A stretch of 64,000 nt of DNA from Neobacillus ginsengisoli. GTDB taxonomy: Bacteria; Bacillota; Bacilli; Bacillales_B; DSM-18226. A model generated the notes under the pieces. It saw only the letters and a list, made by a program, of their open reading frames with translations, did not search any database and was not told the origin of the DNA. Every line of letters starts with the position of its first letter. Within the stretch, counting starts at the first letter, position 1. A program made the translations under genes and the position numbers. The stretch is from positions 434,001 to 498,000 of the forward strand of contig NZ_JAUSTW010000003.1 in assembly GCF_030813055.1 (NCBI RefSeq), in the 5' to 3' direction. This document shows positions 44,296-53,534 of the stretch, piece after piece.

Positions 44296-45401
44296 TCTTC
44301 GCTTCCTCCTAATATCGCTCTTAATTGGGCTTCAATCACGTAGATGTCATCGCCTTGCAATGGCCGTGGATCAATATCGAAAAAGCCCTGGCGGATTCCG
44401 TAATCACGTGTATAAATCGCAATATCACCATTCTTCAGCTTGTCATTGACTTCCTTCGCTGTTGTTTTCGTAACAGCAGGATTGATTTGAATACGGGCTC
44501 TAAAAATAGCACGTCCAGCTTCATCCTGGACAATCGTTACTTTTACTCCGTCGATAGACTCCAGTGATTTGAGAACTTGTAAGCTAGCTTTTTCATTTTC
44601 ACTATTGTCCGTTTTGACAAAATACTCATCCAACGCCTGCAACAGTCCAAAGGTTGTTTCTTTACCGACCTTCATGCTTCGGCCGATACAGTGCAATTGC
44701 ACCTTTAGCCAATCGATATATTTTTCTTTCCCTGCTACAATTCCAGACGTAGGGCCTTCAATCGCTTTTGATCCGCTGTAAATCGCTAAATCGGAAGCTT
44801 GTACATATTTTTGCAAATCCTCTTCAGCAGCTGCATCGACAATCAAAGGAACGTTATTCGCTTGAGCCACTTCCCAAGCTTCTTCAACGGAAATCATATT
44901 TTTTTGAACCGTGTGATGTGATTTTACGAATAAAATTGCTGCTGTATTTTCATTAATGGCGTCGGCAATATGTTCCGCTTTCCCTTCATTTGCATAGCCG
45001 ACTTCCACTAGTTTCCCGCCACCGAGAAAAACCATTGTTTCAACTGGAGCCCCGTATTGCACGTTATGGCCCTTCAGCATAATGATTTCATTTTTTTGAA
45101 TGGGTTCTTGATGAAGTCTTTCACTTTTTCGACGGTTTCCTTCTGTCACAATCGCCGCTACAGAAAGAGCTATGCCGCTTGATGCCGAGTTGACAACAAC
45201 TGCTGCTTCCGATTGAAGCAACCCGGCAATATGCTGCCCTGCTTTATCGACTAAATCGGATATTTCAACGTAATTTTGCCCGCCAATTTTCATCGCTTCC
45301 ATTACGGTGTCTGTTGGGGCCGATACGCCTAATATACTCATCCGGCCACTGGCATTGATGACCCTTTTCAAACCGTATTTAGCATTCAATGTATTCTCCA
45401 T
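44292..45401 (-). CDS. dgaE: D-glucosaminate-6-phosphate ammonia-lyase (DgaE, SelA-like PLP enzyme)
   Basis: 369 residues of the SelA-like PLP fold, N-terminal RVINASGRMSILG, VVNSASSGIALS, and the PLP Lys in SGSKAIEGPTSG. It eliminates ammonia from an amino-sugar-acid phosphate to give KDGP. GGAGTGGTG precedes the ATG, within the end of the amidohydrolase gene. Followed directly by the aldolase. Substrate is by family and context. Confidence 0.88.
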   Translation of the reverse strand: MENTLNAKYGLKRVINASGRMSILGVSAPTDTVMEAMKIGGQNYVEISDLVDKAGQHIAGLLQSEAAVVVNSASSGIALSVAAIVTEGNRRKSERLHQEPIQKNEIIMLKGHNVQYGAPVETMVFLGGGKLVEVGYANEGKAEHIADAINENTAAILFVKSHHTVQKNMISVEEAWEVAQANNVPLIVDAAAEEDLQKYVQASDLAIYSGSKAIEGPTSGIVAGKEKYIDWLKVQLHCIGRSMKVGKETTFGLLQALDEYFVKTDNSENEKASLQVLKSLESIDGVKVTIVQDEAGRAIFRARIQINPAVTKTTAKEVNDKLKNGDIAIYTRDYGIRQGFFDIDPRPLQGDDIYVIEAQLRAILGGSEE

Positions 45402-46482
45402 TTATCACCACTCCTTTTACGACGATCCTTTGATCCGCTTTTCGCTCTTCTCCTTCAGAATCCAGTAACGAGATTTCTTCATCCTCAATGGAAAATAATG
45501 TGAGGTTTGCGATATCTCCTGCTAAAATCCTCCCTAGAGCTGGTTTTTTTAACCACTCTGCAGCATGAACGGTAACAGCATCAATAACCTCTTTTAGGGA
45601 ATATCCCAAATACAAAAATTTAGATAAAACATTTGCCATACTATAAACCGGACCGTTCAACCGATTTTTCCGGTAAATATCCGTACTGATCGTATCGAAG
45701 TGGATACCATGCTTTTTCGCTTGCTCTGCCGTTGTGAAAGAGAAGCTGGCATTGCCATGGCCAACATCTAAATGAACCCCTCTTTTGATTGCATCCAGGA
45801 ACTTAGGGAGAGGCTTTCCCGTTTCATCAAATAAATTATTGGCTTTTCCATTTAAGTAATGGGTAATAATATCGTTGTTTTCAAGTAAATCCAGGACGTC
45901 ATTAATATCAGGCGGACCTGAACCGATATGGACCATCAGCGGCAAATCGGTATCCTCAGAAAACTTCCGAGCTATTTTTAAAGGTTCAACCCCATTTGGT
46001 CCCACCACACTTTTGCTAATCCTAGCTTTCAATCCCACGATAAAATCCTTGTGTTCAGTAATAGTCCTTTTTAATGACTCTTTATCAAGCCAAGAAAGGT
46101 CGGTTAACTCATCGATTCGCTTCAGGCCAATTCGAGATATATTTAAAAAGGCGAACACATTGGTTTTCGAGTTTTTACAGCTGCTAACCAAGTCAGGTAA
46201 GCGATCAGCGCCGGTACTGCCGGCATCAATTATCGTGGTTACTCCTGTTTTATAACCGATCTCATCCACATCGTCCCCATAGGGGTCAAATTCCCTAAAG
46301 GCATGTACATGCATATCAATCCAGCCACTGGAAACAAATACTTTGTGCTTATAGTCGACTATTTTCTCGCCAGCCCCCATTCCAGCAGGGATAATGTCTA
46401 CAATTTTTCTATTTTCTACTATGATATCTACAGAATTTCCATCTACCGTTTTTACATTCTGTAATACGAAACGATCTGTCAT
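45379..46482 (-). CDS. amidohydrolase/deacetylase-family metallohydrolase
   Basis: About 367 residues, dihydroorotase-like. WIDMHVHAF (two metal His), KARIS (Lys for carbamate), MVHIGSGPP, LDVGHGNASF and DTISTDIY (metal Asp) build a binuclear zinc site. GAGG or AAGGA precede the ATG at 46482; a second ATG lies three codons up. First gene of the sugar-acid operon, so it probably removes an N-acyl group before DgaE acts. Inference from position. Confidence 0.82.
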   Translation of the reverse strand: MTDRFVLQNVKTVDGNSVDIIVENRKIVDIIPAGMGAGEKIVDYKHKVFVSSGWIDMHVHAFREFDPYGDDVDEIGYKTGVTTIIDAGSTGADRLPDLVSSCKNSKTNVFAFLNISRIGLKRIDELTDLSWLDKESLKRTITEHKDFIVGLKARISKSVVGPNGVEPLKIARKFSEDTDLPLMVHIGSGPPDINDVLDLLENNDIITHYLNGKANNLFDETGKPLPKFLDAIKRGVHLDVGHGNASFSFTTAEQAKKHGIHFDTISTDIYRKNRLNGPVYSMANVLSKFLYLGYSLKEVIDAVTVHAAEWLKKPALGRILAGDIANLTLFSIEDEEISLLDSEGEERKADQRIVVKGVVINGEYIEC

Positions 46483-46522
46483 TTCCCTCATCCTTTTCGG
46501 TAAACCTTAAAAATTCGGTACT

Positions 46523-46536
46523 TGTATCCGTTTACA
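46523..46536 (-). promoter_or_regulatory. cre site (CcpA) of the sugar-acid operon
   Basis: TGTAAACGGATACA on the minus strand matches the cre consensus in full, about 40 bases upstream of the first gene. Confidence 0.75.
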
Positions 46537-46594
46537 TCTACTTCTTTGATTTTTCTTACAAGAATAGATTAGCACTAATTTTCGTTTAGGTCAA

Positions 46595-46606
46595 TATAAC
46601 GTTATA
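46595..46606. promoter_or_regulatory. palindrome in divergent promoter region, possible GntR operator
   Basis: TATAACGTTATA is a perfect 12-base palindrome between the operon and the divergent GntR gene. It is AT-rich, so the operator reading is tentative. Confidence 0.35.
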
Positions 46607-46772
46607 ATGTTTATAAATATTTTTGTGAACTTCTTCTATATGACCTCTTCTGTTTAATGGTTAATTGTTTACTCATTTAAAATAGAAGGAAATAGATAAT
46701 GACCTATATTTACTTCTCCTGTTAAAATTAGTATATGTGACCCATATCCATTGAAAGGTAGTAGATAAAACA

Positions 46773-47486
46773 GTGAGCATATCTCGAAAAAAAGGACCTT
46801 TATATTTGCAGGTGAAAAATATTTTGAAGGACAGGATTTTATACGGCGAGTATCGAGTTGGGACGAATATCCCTTCTGAGCCACTTTTGGAAAGAGAGTT
46901 CAATGTGAGCAAAATTACGGTCCGAAATGCGATTAAAGAACTTGTCCAAGAAGGATTTCTCGAAGCGAGGAGTGGTATAGGAACGAAAGTAATCCGAAAT
47001 ACCGTTGCATCAAAACTTTATAAAGGAAAACGTTTTACGGAAGTACTGGTGGAAGAGGGCCGTAAAATTAAAAAGCAAAGATTACATGCAGAAATAGTAG
47101 ACAATGATGAAGGCACCGAGCCATTTCGATTATTTGGCGAGAAGAGTCTCCGAATCGAACGGCTTTATTACCTTGATGATGTTCCCTATATCTATTACAC
47201 GCATTATTTACCAATGCGAATGGCAGGCACTGAACCTCTAGCGTTAGACTTCCATTCCCTCTATGATTTTATTGAAGAACAAGGCATTTCCTTAGAAAAA
47301 TTTCGAGATGAATTTGTTGTTTCCCTCGCCCCTTCCCATGTAGAGGATAAATTGCATGTAAAAAAAGGTACGCACCTATTAAAAAGATCGCGTTATTCCT
47401 ATGATGAAAGGGAAGGAGCAGTTGAGTTTAGTGAAGGATACTTTAAAACCGAAATGCAGCAGTATGTTGTGAATTATGATTTGTAA
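46773..47486 (+). CDS. GntR/HutC-family regulator (UTRA domain), divergent copy
   Basis: 237 residues starting at a GTG (46773), with AAAGGTAG ahead. Same domain layout as the regulator at 41796-42518: winged helix (IPSEPLLEREFNVSKITVRNAIKEL) and UTRA domain, roughly half of positions identical. It reads away from the operon and ends in a strong terminator. Two related regulators bracketing one pathway may sense different intermediates. Confidence 0.9.
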   Translation: MSISRKKGPLYLQVKNILKDRILYGEYRVGTNIPSEPLLEREFNVSKITVRNAIKELVQEGFLEARSGIGTKVIRNTVASKLYKGKRFTEVLVEEGRKIKKQRLHAEIVDNDEGTEPFRLFGEKSLRIERLYYLDDVPYIYYTHYLPMRMAGTEPLALDFHSLYDFIEEQGISLEKFRDEFVVSLAPSHVEDKLHVKKGTHLLKRSRYSYDEREGAVEFSEGYFKTEMQQYVVNYDL

Positions 47487-47515
47487 GGTAGCAGGTTGTA
47501 TTTTATGAAATGTAG

Positions 47516-47555
47516 AAAGGCAACGCCAGGTATGGGGGCGTTGCCTTTCTTTTTT
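47516..47555 (+). terminator. Rho-independent terminator
   Basis: AAAGGCAACGCC pairs with GGCGTTGCCTTT, then CTTTTTT. Confidence 0.9.
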
Positions 47556-47573
47556 AGCTCTCCAAAATCTTTG

Positions 47574-47625
47574 TCCTCCGTACACGGACAAATTCCCAAT
47601 TTGTCCACGAACGGTGCCTGTCACC
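47574..47625 (+). repeat. REP-like dispersed element, copy 13
   Basis: CCGTACACGGACAAA, then TTTGTCCACGAAC with GGTGCCTGTCACC, 3 bases past the stop of the desulfidase-like gene, usual orientation. Confidence 0.85.
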
Positions 47626-47628
47626 AAA

Positions 47629-48909
47629 TTAAGCCTTCTCCTCCAGCATCAGTTCCAATATCAATTGATCCGTTTGCAACGTGCCTTGATTGCCAAGCTT
47701 GCAGAAGCTTTCAATGCTTTTTTCAACATTATTATGAATAAATCCATCCGTGGATTGGATTTTTTTATTATTCATTGCTAAAAGTGCTGATTGGACGGCA
47801 ACATTTGAACAAGTAGACACCTTCATTGCACAGCCTGCCTTTGCACCATCACAGATCATACCGGTCACATTTCCGATCGTATTTTGTACCGCCGCTTCCA
47901 CTTCGGTAAGTCCCCCACCTAAAAGAAATGCAATCGCACCGCTTGCTCCCATGCCTGCAGCAGTTACGCCACAAAGAGCTGAAAGCCTTCCGAATTTCGA
48001 TTTAATGTGAATGGTAAGTAAGTGACTAAGTGCTACGGCACGAATCATAACATCCTGCTTCACATTTAATTTTTCTGCAACTGCCACGACAGGTAAAGTG
48101 ACCGCTATTCCTTGATTCCCGCTTCCCGTGTTGGCCATTACGGGAAGTATGGAACCGGCCATTCTTGCATCAGAACCTGCTGCGGCAAGAGACATTGCCC
48201 TTGTAGCCAAATCATCGGACAAAAATCCTTTTTCAACATTTTCCTTAATCGTTTTCCCCACACTTAATCCGTAGGAATTGGCTAATCCCTCTAAACCGAT
48301 TGCTTTGTTTAATTCAATGCTTTTTTTGACCAGATAAAGTAGTTCAGGATCAACAGTCGTGATGAATTCAAAGATTTCTGCAATAGTAAGGCCAGATAAT
48401 GAGTCAGGATCAGATAAAATCCCGATATGCTCGCATCCACCATGATAAATTGCCTTTCCATTTACTTCAATCAGCGTAATATTACTATGATTATCGGCGA
48501 TGACTACCTTAACTGTGTCCTTCTCCGCTTTTACGATGATTTCAATATAAAGCTTTTTCGCTGTTTCAGCGATTGATACCGTTATCATTTCTGTTTGAAT
48601 CAATTGATTTGCTTGGATTTCATCATCAGACGTTAAGTCCTTAAGGACCTCAAGCTTTTTATCCGGATTTCCAGCAACAAATCCAATTGCTGCCGCAAAA
48701 TCGATTCCTGTTGAATTCATCCCTGGAATCCCTACAGCCTTAGCATTTTTTAAAATATTTCCACTTACTTTAACTTGAATTTCAACAACAGGGCTTTTAA
48801 GGTATTTTTTTGCTGTTGCAGAAGCTAATGCGATCGCAACCGGCTCAGTACACCCCAATGCAACAACCAATTCTTGTTCTAATATATTGAAAATTTTTTG
48901 TTGGTCCAT
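47629..48909 (-). CDS. L-cysteine desulfidase / serine dehydratase-alpha family (UPF0597/CyuA-like)
   Basis: 426 residues with the conserved iron-sulfur cysteines: ALGCTEP (near 20), LCGVTAAGMGASGA, MICDGAKAGCAMKVSTC. Also NTGSGNQG and PGMNSTG. The family cleaves L-cysteine to sulfide, ammonia and pyruvate through a [4Fe-4S] cluster. It stands alone between the sugar-acid and MurNAc operons. A serine or other hydroxy/thiol amino acid substrate cannot be excluded. Confidence 0.87.
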   Translation of the reverse strand: MDQQKIFNILEQELVVALGCTEPVAIALASATAKKYLKSPVVEIQVKVSGNILKNAKAVGIPGMNSTGIDFAAAIGFVAGNPDKKLEVLKDLTSDDEIQANQLIQTEMITVSIAETAKKLYIEIIVKAEKDTVKVVIADNHSNITLIEVNGKAIYHGGCEHIGILSDPDSLSGLTIAEIFEFITTVDPELLYLVKKSIELNKAIGLEGLANSYGLSVGKTIKENVEKGFLSDDLATRAMSLAAAGSDARMAGSILPVMANTGSGNQGIAVTLPVVAVAEKLNVKQDVMIRAVALSHLLTIHIKSKFGRLSALCGVTAAGMGASGAIAFLLGGGLTEVEAAVQNTIGNVTGMICDGAKAGCAMKVSTCSNVAVQSALLAMNNKKIQSTDGFIHNNVEKSIESFCKLGNQGTLQTDQLILELMLEEKA

Positions 48910-49060
48910 TCAGCATCCACCTTTAATTCATGATGAAAAAACATTATCAATCAATTTTTGTTAAATCGGAACTTACCATTTTATTATATTGTTCAATTAA
49001 ACTATAAAGCTATCCTCATAATATGGGAATTTACAAACATCACCCAGTTCCCCACCTATG

Positions 49061-49112
49061 TCCGCCACACACGGACAAATAGCCAATTTGTCCACGAACG
49101 GTGCCTGTCACC
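49061..49112 (+). repeat. REP-like dispersed element, copy 14
   Basis: CCGCCACACACGGACAAA, then TTTGTCCACGAAC with GGTGCCTGTCACC. It abuts the T-run of the mupG terminator. It is the last copy; none is seen from 49.1 to 64 kb. Confidence 0.85.
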
Positions 49113-49113
49113 G

Positions 49114-49148
49114 AAAAAAACATGCCCTCTTCCAATGAAGAGGACATG
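49114..49148 (-). terminator. terminator of the MurNAc operon
   Basis: CATG-CCTCTTC pairs with GAAGAGG-CATG; minus-strand side followed by T7. It starts 2 bases after the mupG stop. Confidence 0.92.
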
Positions 49149-49149
49149 C

Positions 49150-50160
49150 TTAGTTTCTACCAATTAGTTTAATTCCTTGCCCGGGCTTGATGAACGAAAG
49201 CAATGGTATATCTTCCGGGATGATCTTTCCAATCACGTTTACCCGTTCATCTGCAGGAAGATTATTCAATGTGATTTGCACTTCACCTCGATAACGGCCG
49301 TACCGATCGTTATCCATTGTAATTGTTCCTTTAGGACGCGCAGCCGTATTCTGAGGGAGCACACGCTCGGAGCTTCTGGTATCCATTAACCTTAATACGT
49401 CACGGGCAAAATCAGGTCTTAAGCGGTATTCTCCACTTTGAGAACCTTCCACACGGATCGAAATAGCGTTAAGACGGTCAACATTCACAAGCCTTTCCAA
49501 AAGACTTTCACTAAACGCAGGATCACCGATGTACACATCCTCTACGCCGGCATGAAACAATTCAAGCGCAGCAACAAATGGATCCATTTCCCGATGTTTT
49601 TCAAGCGTTGGCAAGCCTTCAAAAAGCGGACCGCGTTTTTCTCCATCTCCAGGTATATAGGCGCTAATGGGAATCTGCAGCTGTTTGAATAATGCATTCT
49701 GCCGATTGAAAAACTCCTCAGCGAGTCCCGTTTCCCGCCGCGGATAAAAATTATGCCAGGCAATTAACTGATCGGCACACAGTCCGCCGGTAAGTAACGC
49801 AGTTACATCTTCCTCAAACAAGATGCTCGCATTGAGGGCAATTTTATATTCCTTCGCCAGCCAAATAATCGTTTCATGATCGAAAAAGTCATCTAAACGA
49901 AGTCCAACCACTCCAAGAGATTTTAAATCTATCAAACTCTCAATTCCTAAGTGGGAAGGGGTACGACTGGACACATCCGCATACACATCAATTCCAACCT
50001 CTTTTGCTTTTTGAAGAAGCAATCTGGCCCTGCCTGCTAAATCTCCCGACTCTTCAGGAATGTGAAGCGAGGTAAAAGCCCGCTTCACACCATATTTGCT
50101 TGCTAGAGCTAGTCGTTCCTCCGCAAGCGGATCATTAAGATAAAAGGAAATCCCAATCAA
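49150..50160 (-). CDS. mupG: 6-phospho-N-acetylmuramidase (DUF871)
   Basis: 336 residues, TIM barrel plus C-terminal beta domain as in MupG (MIGISFYLND, RLDDFFDHE, WHNFYPRRETGL). MupG cleaves MurNAc-6-phosphate-GlcNAc disaccharides taken up from peptidoglycan turnover. It overlaps murP by 4 bases and is the last gene of the operon. Confidence 0.92.
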   Translation of the reverse strand: MIGISFYLNDPLAEERLALASKYGVKRAFTSLHIPEESGDLAGRARLLLQKAKEVGIDVYADVSSRTPSHLGIESLIDLKSLGVVGLRLDDFFDHETIIWLAKEYKIALNASILFEEDVTALLTGGLCADQLIAWHNFYPRRETGLAEEFFNRQNALFKQLQIPISAYIPGDGEKRGPLFEGLPTLEKHREMDPFVAALELFHAGVEDVYIGDPAFSESLLERLVNVDRLNAISIRVEGSQSGEYRLRPDFARDVLRLMDTRSSERVLPQNTAARPKGTITMDNDRYGRYRGEVQITLNNLPADERVNVIGKIIPEDIPLLSFIKPGQGIKLIGRN

Positions 50161-51518
50161 TCAAATTCACCGGCCATCTCATCCTTGAAACCGAATAGGT
50201 AGGTAAAGACAAATCCGGCAGCATAGGCAATTAAAACACCAACTAAATATAATAGAACTTTACCGGTGATAACGAGGAAGGCAAGCGGCAGGCCTGAAAC
50301 TCCCACAGCCAGTGTTGATACATGAAAGGCTGCTTCAAAAGCTCCTCCTACTCCGGCACCTAAGCAAGCAGTTAAAAATGGGCGGCCTAAAGGCAACGTA
50401 ACACCGAAGATCAACGGTTCGCCAATGCCGAGAATACCGGAAGGTAAGGCACCGCCAACAGCCCGTTTTAAGCGTGTCTTTTTCGTTTTAAAATAAATCG
50501 CAAACGCTGCACCCACTTGACCTGCACCGCCCATTGCCAAAATTGGAAGCAGAGGATCATTTCCAAGCTTATTTATCAGTTCAAGATGGATCGGTGTTAA
50601 ACCCTGATGTAAACCGGTAACAACTAACGGCAGGAAGGTCGCCCCAAGCACAAATCCGGCGACAACACCGCCGTAGTTCAGTACAGATGTTAATCCTTTT
50701 GTAATTGCATCTGAAATAAAACCGCCGATTGGCATGAAGACAAGATAAGTAATAATTCCAGTAATCAATAATGCAATAGTCGGCGTTAAAATAATATCAA
50801 GTGATTGCGGCACATAACGGCGTACGCGTTTTTCAACAATCGCAATAAAAATAGCTGCAAGCAGAACCCCAATGAGGCCGCCGCGTCCGGGAAGTAATGC
50901 AGCACCAAAAAGCTTAATTCCGGCTACTGCAGGGTTAAGTATTAAAATTCCAGCCAGCCCCCCAAGTGCCGGTGAACCCCCGAATTCTTTTGCAGCATTA
51001 ATACCAACTAAGATTCCGAGATAACTAAATAGTCCTCCACCGATAACGGTTAAAATCATCGCAAGCTGTGAAGTAGCAGCAAGCCAGCCTGCTTGAATAA
51101 TGGCTTTCGAAATACCGGTAATTAACCCGGATGCCACTAGCGCCGGTATCAACGGAATGAAGATACTAGAAATTTTTCGCAAGAAGAGCTTGAACGGAGT
51201 GGCATTTTTTTGATTTAACTCCGCTTTTTTGCTCGCTGCCCGATTCTTCAAATTAATTTCGTTCGAATCATCGATGATTTTCCCAAACTCCTCTGTTACT
51301 TTATTTACCTTTCCCGGACCTAATATGATCTGCAGCGTCTCTTCCTCTACAAGTCCTAAAACCCCGTCCATTTTCTTAATCGAGGCTTTATTGACAATGG
51401 ATTGATCAATCACGGTAACCCGAAGTCTTGTCATGCAATGTGTATAGTCAGCGATATTTGCCGGCCCTCCCAATTGCTCAAGAATCTTTTCCGCTAAAAT
51501 TTTATTTTCTCCAGCCAT
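50157..51518 (-). CDS. murP: PTS EIIBC component for MurNAc (disaccharide)
   Basis: About 453 residues: EIIB domain with phospho-Cys in YTHCMTRLRV (near 27), then a 10-segment EIIC domain (GITGISK-type loops, GLHQGLTPIHLEL, GEPLIFGVTLP with the sugar-binding Glu). No EIIA is attached, so it borrows one. GGGGG lies 8 bases before the ATG at 51518; an ATG five codons up is possible. It brings in and phosphorylates MurNAc compounds. Confidence 0.92.
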   Translation of the reverse strand: MAGENKILAEKILEQLGGPANIADYTHCMTRLRVTVIDQSIVNKASIKKMDGVLGLVEEETLQIILGPGKVNKVTEEFGKIIDDSNEINLKNRAASKKAELNQKNATPFKLFLRKISSIFIPLIPALVASGLITGISKAIIQAGWLAATSQLAMILTVIGGGLFSYLGILVGINAAKEFGGSPALGGLAGILILNPAVAGIKLFGAALLPGRGGLIGVLLAAIFIAIVEKRVRRYVPQSLDIILTPTIALLITGIITYLVFMPIGGFISDAITKGLTSVLNYGGVVAGFVLGATFLPLVVTGLHQGLTPIHLELINKLGNDPLLPILAMGGAGQVGAAFAIYFKTKKTRLKRAVGGALPSGILGIGEPLIFGVTLPLGRPFLTACLGAGVGGAFEAAFHVSTLAVGVSGLPLAFLVITGKVLLYLVGVLIAYAAGFVFTYLFGFKDEMAGEFD

Positions 51519-51616
51519 CTCTTTTTCCCCCATTCCGATTGTTTTTATCTAATAAAAAAATAATTGCACTTTCCTGTTTGGATGTCTTTTTTGCACCACC
51601 CCCAATAGGCAGGAAA

Positions 51617-52471
51617 CTATTTACCTTCTTTTAAAAATCGGATCGCTTCTCTTGTTTTATCAATATAATCAACCGTTTCACTGTACTGCTCTGTTGCCAT
51701 TGATAAAAATAAAATATCAATCAAATAGAGCTGCGCAAGCCGTGATGATGTAGCTGCACTGCGAAAAGGCGCTTCCGCTGAGTAGGAAGTATACAGCTTA
51801 ATATCCGCCAGGGCTGATACCGATGAAAGACCATATTTCGTTAAACTAATCGTTTTGACCCCACGTTCTTTTGCAAGTGTTATGACTTGAATAACCTCTT
51901 GCGTTTCTCCTGAATGAGAAATACAAAAAACGACATCATCTTCTTTGGCGTTGGCAATCAAGGTGGCAACGAGATGTGTGTCAGTAAAAGCTGTTGCCCC
52001 TTTATTGATCCGGATTAATTTTTGCTGTGCATCCTGCGCAATAATATTGGAGGCACCGATGCCAAAAAAGTGGACATTGCCAGCTTTTAGCAGTGTTTGA
52101 ACCGCGCGTTCCAATTCCTCATAATTAATGATTTCTTCAGAATCCCTTAGGCTTTGAATACTATTACTTGTTGTCTTTTGAACAATGGTGAAAAAGGATT
52201 CACCCGGTTCGATATCGCGATAGCCTTGTTCCACAGGCTTAACCAAGTCGCCTGCAATTCTTACTTTTAAATCCTGAAAGCCATTTATCCCCAGCGATTT
52301 ACAAAGCCTGATGACAGCTGCTCCGCTTGTATTGGCTTGAACCCCCAAATCACTCACGGTACTATTGACAACTGTTTGGGGATTTTCAAGAATATACTCG
52401 GCAATTTTCCGCTCGGATGCCGGAAGCTGTTCAAGCATATTTTGAATCATTTTTAGTCCGCCTGTTGCCAC
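51617..52471 (-). CDS. murR: RpiR-family regulator of the MurNAc operon
   Basis: 284 residues: N-terminal RpiR helix-turn-helix (ASERKIAEYIL, SDLGVQANTSGAAVIRLCKSLG) and a C-terminal SIS sugar-phosphate domain (FFGIGASNIIA, FCISHSGETQEV). The start is GTG with AAGGTGG. It lies between murQ and murP, and probably senses MurNAc-6-phosphate. Confidence 0.9.
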   Translation of the reverse strand: MATGGLKMIQNMLEQLPASERKIAEYILENPQTVVNSTVSDLGVQANTSGAAVIRLCKSLGINGFQDLKVRIAGDLVKPVEQGYRDIEPGESFFTIVQKTTSNSIQSLRDSEEIINYEELERAVQTLLKAGNVHFFGIGASNIIAQDAQQKLIRINKGATAFTDTHLVATLIANAKEDDVVFCISHSGETQEVIQVITLAKERGVKTISLTKYGLSSVSALADIKLYTSYSAEAPFRSAATSSRLAQLYLIDILFLSMATEQYSETVDYIDKTREAIRFLKEGK

Positions 52472-52495
52472 AACACATAACCACCTTATCTTCCG

Positions 52496-53404
52496 TTAAC
52501 TTTTAGCATGACCAATCGCCATACGAACAGATCCGTTCGCTTTGGCCAATAATTCCACCGCTGCTTGTTTCGTAACAGCTGCTTTAATCATCACAATCGC
52601 TGTTTTCGCTTGAAGATCCGCTTCTTCAAGTGCCTCTAACGCAGTTTCATAGGAAGCTCCGGTAATTTTACAAATGATTGAAATGGCGCGCTCCTTCAAT
52701 TTTTTGTTACTGACATGCACATCGACCATCAGATTTTCGTATGCTTTTCCCATTAAAACCATCGAAGAGGTAGAAATCATATTTAAAATCATCTTATGGG
52801 CAGTTGCCGCCTTTAAACGCGTTGACCCCGTCAGAACCTCAGGCCCGACAACCACTTCGATACTGTGGTCGGCTTCTTTACTAATGGCTGCATTTTTGTT
52901 ACATGACAGCGCAATCGTTTTAGCCCCAATGCTGCGGGCATATTTTAACGCACCGATGACATAGGGAGTACGCCCGCTTGCCGCAATTCCAATGACTGTA
53001 TCATTTTCCGTAAGGCCGATATCCTTTAAATCACTTTCCCCAAGACCCGGCTGATCTTCTGCTCCCTCTATGGCTTTAACAAATGCTCGTTCGCCTCCGG
53101 CCATAATACCTTGAACCATTTGCGGGTCGGTACTAAAGGTAGGCGGGCATTCAACAGCATCTAAAACTCCAAGGCGGCCGCTTGTTCCAGCGCCGATATA
53201 CACAAGTCGCCCTCCGTTGCGAAAAGAATCAAAAGTAAATTTTACAGCTACCTCTACATCAGGAAGAACTTCCTGTACAGCAAGTGCCACCTTTTGATCC
53301 TCCTCATTCATGATTCGCAAGATTTCCATTGGCCCTAAATGATCAATATTCATTGAACGTTCATTCCGTAATTCCGTTGTTAGTATTGCAAGATTTTCTC
53401 CCAT
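52496..53404 (-). CDS. murQ: N-acetylmuramic acid 6-phosphate etherase
   Basis: 302 residues. Start at ATG 53404 with GGAGGAAATAG; the open frame extends 20 codons further without a site. Motifs: [60 protein letters not shown]. It removes D-lactate from MurNAc-6-phosphate to give GlcNAc-6-phosphate. Confidence 0.95.
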   Translation of the reverse strand: MGENLAILTTELRNERSMNIDHLGPMEILRIMNEEDQKVALAVQEVLPDVEVAVKFTFDSFRNGGRLVYIGAGTSGRLGVLDAVECPPTFSTDPQMVQGIMAGGERAFVKAIEGAEDQPGLGESDLKDIGLTENDTVIGIAASGRTPYVIGALKYARSIGAKTIALSCNKNAAISKEADHSIEVVVGPEVLTGSTRLKAATAHKMILNMISTSSMVLMGKAYENLMVDVHVSNKKLKERAISIICKITGASYETALEALEEADLQAKTAIVMIKAAVTKQAAVELLAKANGSVRMAIGHAKS

Positions 53405-53440
53405 AGTTTCTATTTCCTCCAGTTGGTAATTTCTAAGGTG

Positions 53441-53455
53441 TCGAAAGCGTTTTCC
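53441..53455 (-). promoter_or_regulatory. weak cre-like site before murQ
   Basis: GGAAAACGCTTTCG on the minus strand, two mismatches from the cre consensus, about 40 bases before murQ. Confidence 0.3.
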
Positions 53456-53534
53456 TGTTATCATTATTATAGGTTTTTTAAAATATTAATTCAATATTTT
53501 TATTAAAATAATGAAATTATATTTTAAAAGTATT

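Noticed and set aside
2934..49112. CRISPR array as an explanation for the repeated element
   Set aside because: Copies are far apart, imperfect, flanked by unrelated genes, and not regularly spaced; no cas genes are present.
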